Shown here in pieces: positions 63,136 to 64,000 of a DNA stretch of 64,000 nt. The translations under genes were made by a program, and so were the position numbers. A model generated the notes under the pieces. The model made no database searches, was not told where the DNA came from, and saw nothing but the letters and a program-made list of their open reading frames with translations. The number at the start of each line of letters is the position of its first letter. Position 1 is the stretch's first letter. Location: the NCBI RefSeq assembly GCF_034424545.1, contig NZ_CP139971.1:558001-622000 (forward strand). The letters are read 5' to 3'. The stretch is from Trinickia caryophylli (GTDB lineage: Bacteria > Pseudomonadota > Gammaproteobacteria > Burkholderiales > Burkholderiaceae).

Positions 63136-64000
63136 TCACTCCTTGACGAACAGACGCCGCGGCGTGTTGCAGAATGTCTCGACGCCCGTCTCGGTGATCA
63201 GGATGCTTTCCGTGATCTCGAGCCCCCAGTCGTCGAGCCAGAGCCCCGGCATGAAATGGAACGTCATGCCGGGCTCGAGTACGGTCTTGTCGCCAGGCCG
63301 AAGGCTCATCGTGCGCTCGCCCCAGTCCGGCGGATAGCTCGCGCCGATCGGATAGCCGCAGCGGCTGTTCTTCTCTATACCGAACCTGGCGAGCACGGCG
63401 AAGAAGGCCCGAGCGATGTCCTCGCAGGTGTTGCCGGGCCTCGCGGCGGCCAGCCCCGCCTCGATGCCCTCGACCACGGCGCGCTCCCCTTCGAGAAAGT
63501 GCGCGGGCGGCTTGCCGAGATAGACCGTGCGCGATTGCGGACAGTGATAGCGCCGGTAGCATCCCGCGATTTCGAAGAACGTGCCGGCATTGGCGGCGAA
63601 CGGGGTATCGTCCCAGGTTAGATGGGGCGCGGCGGCATCGGCGCCGGTCGGCAGCAGCGGCACGATGGCCGGATAGTCGCCGCCGTACCCGTCCACCCCG
63701 CCGATGCCGGCCGAGTAGATTTCGGCCACGAGATCGTTCTTTCGCATGCCCGGCTCGATGCGCTCGACGATGTGTGCGTGCATCTTTTCGACGATGCGCG
63801 CTGCGATGCGCATGTACTCGATTTCCCGTGGCGACTTCACGGCCCGTTGCCAGTTGACGAGCCCCGTCGCATCCACCCACCGGGCGGCCGGCAGGTGACG
63901 CGTGAGCGACGCGTGGGCCGCGGCGCTGAAGTAGTAATTATCGAGTTCGACGCCGATGCGCGCCCCGCCCCAGCCGCGCGCCAGCACCACCTCCCTCGAC
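63136..64000 (-). CDS. doeA: Ectoine hydrolase DoeA (N-terminus beyond the window)
   Basis: The frame is open at the right edge, so only the C-terminal ~288 residues are seen. They form an M24 (creatinase/prolidase) catalytic fold: RAVKSPREIEYMRIAARIVE, GMRKNDLVAEIYSAG, ANAGTFFEIAGCYRRYHCPQ, GASYPPDWGERTMSLRPGD and LEPGMTFHFMPGLWLDDWGL. DoeA (EutD in rhizobia) opens the ectoine ring to N-acetyl-diaminobutyrate. The following genes fit the doe order, which supports this over a generic Xaa-Pro peptidase. It is probably the first gene of the operon, but the upstream end is outside the window. Confidence 0.85.
   Translation of the reverse strand, partial: SREVVLARGWGGARIGVELDNYYFSAAAHASLTRHLPAARWVDATGLVNWQRAVKSPREIEYMRIAARIVEKMHAHIVERIEPGMRKNDLVAEIYSAGIGGVDGYGGDYPAIVPLLPTGADAAAPHLTWDDTPFAANAGTFFEIAGCYRRYHCPQSRTVYLGKPPAHFLEGERAVVEGIEAGLAAARPGNTCEDIARAFFAVLARFGIEKNSRCGYPIGASYPPDWGERTMSLRPGDKTVLEPGMTFHFMPGLWLDDWGLEITESILITETGVETFCNTPRRLFVKE

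Overview
The window is high-GC proteobacterial DNA whose gene families point to the Burkholderiaceae, most likely Paraburkholderia or a close relative such as Trinickia or Burkholderia. The pointers are a DUF4148 protein, a DUF2917 protein, a KorB/Bv3F-type H-NS protein, a long-form argininosuccinate synthase and a CHASE2 kinase/FecR/regulator block. Genus is an inference; no rRNA or tRNA gene was seen. Genes run off both ends: a MocR-family regulator at the left and ectoine hydrolase at the right.

Layout. 1-10.2 kb: a MocR regulator divergent from a flavin split-barrel protein and an acetyltransferase, then secreted or envelope proteins (EF-hand protein, S10-type lipoprotein peptidase, DUF4148), a DUF2252 protein and a penicillin-acylase-family hydrolase. 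10.5-15.8 kb: an unusual divergent cluster that I regard as the most novel part. Leftward are a 57-aa protein, a protein with two haem-oxygenase-like (HDO) domains and an aldehyde-dehydrogenase-like protein. Rightward are a 163-aa protein made almost wholly of 17 octads (consensus NLAQDLAR) and a JmjC/ROX-type oxygenase. 15.8-27.4 kb: housekeeping and stress genes (cupin, argG, DUF445, acetyltransferase, SnoaL-like, PEP-mutase-like), a P1B-type ATPase fused to a haemerythrin domain with an FNR-like palindrome upstream, and a QseBC-like two-component pair.

27.6-42.9 kb is a mobile island. Its ends carry decayed tyrosine recombinases that resemble a recombinase-in-trio (RIT) element, plus a Tn3-type transposase remnant. 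Between them lies one leftward operon: a small membrane protein, a 2048-aa protein with RTX-like repeats and a subtilisin-like domain, and a complete type I secretion system (HlyB-, HlyD- and TolC-type). The likely logic is secretion of the giant protein by its own exporter.

42.9-58.3 kb: an MFS transporter, an amine-oxidase-family flavoprotein, a membrane GGDEF protein with a degenerate active-site motif, a DUF4136-like lipoprotein, then a signalling block (CHASE2 kinase and LysM-FecR protein divergent from an OmpR-type regulator; a hybrid kinase followed by a two-domain regulator) and an H-NS protein. 58.5-64 kb: a leftward ectoine-degradation operon doeA-doeB-doeX-doeC-doeD, which should convert ectoine through N-acetyl-diaminobutyrate, diaminobutyrate and aspartate semialdehyde to aspartate.
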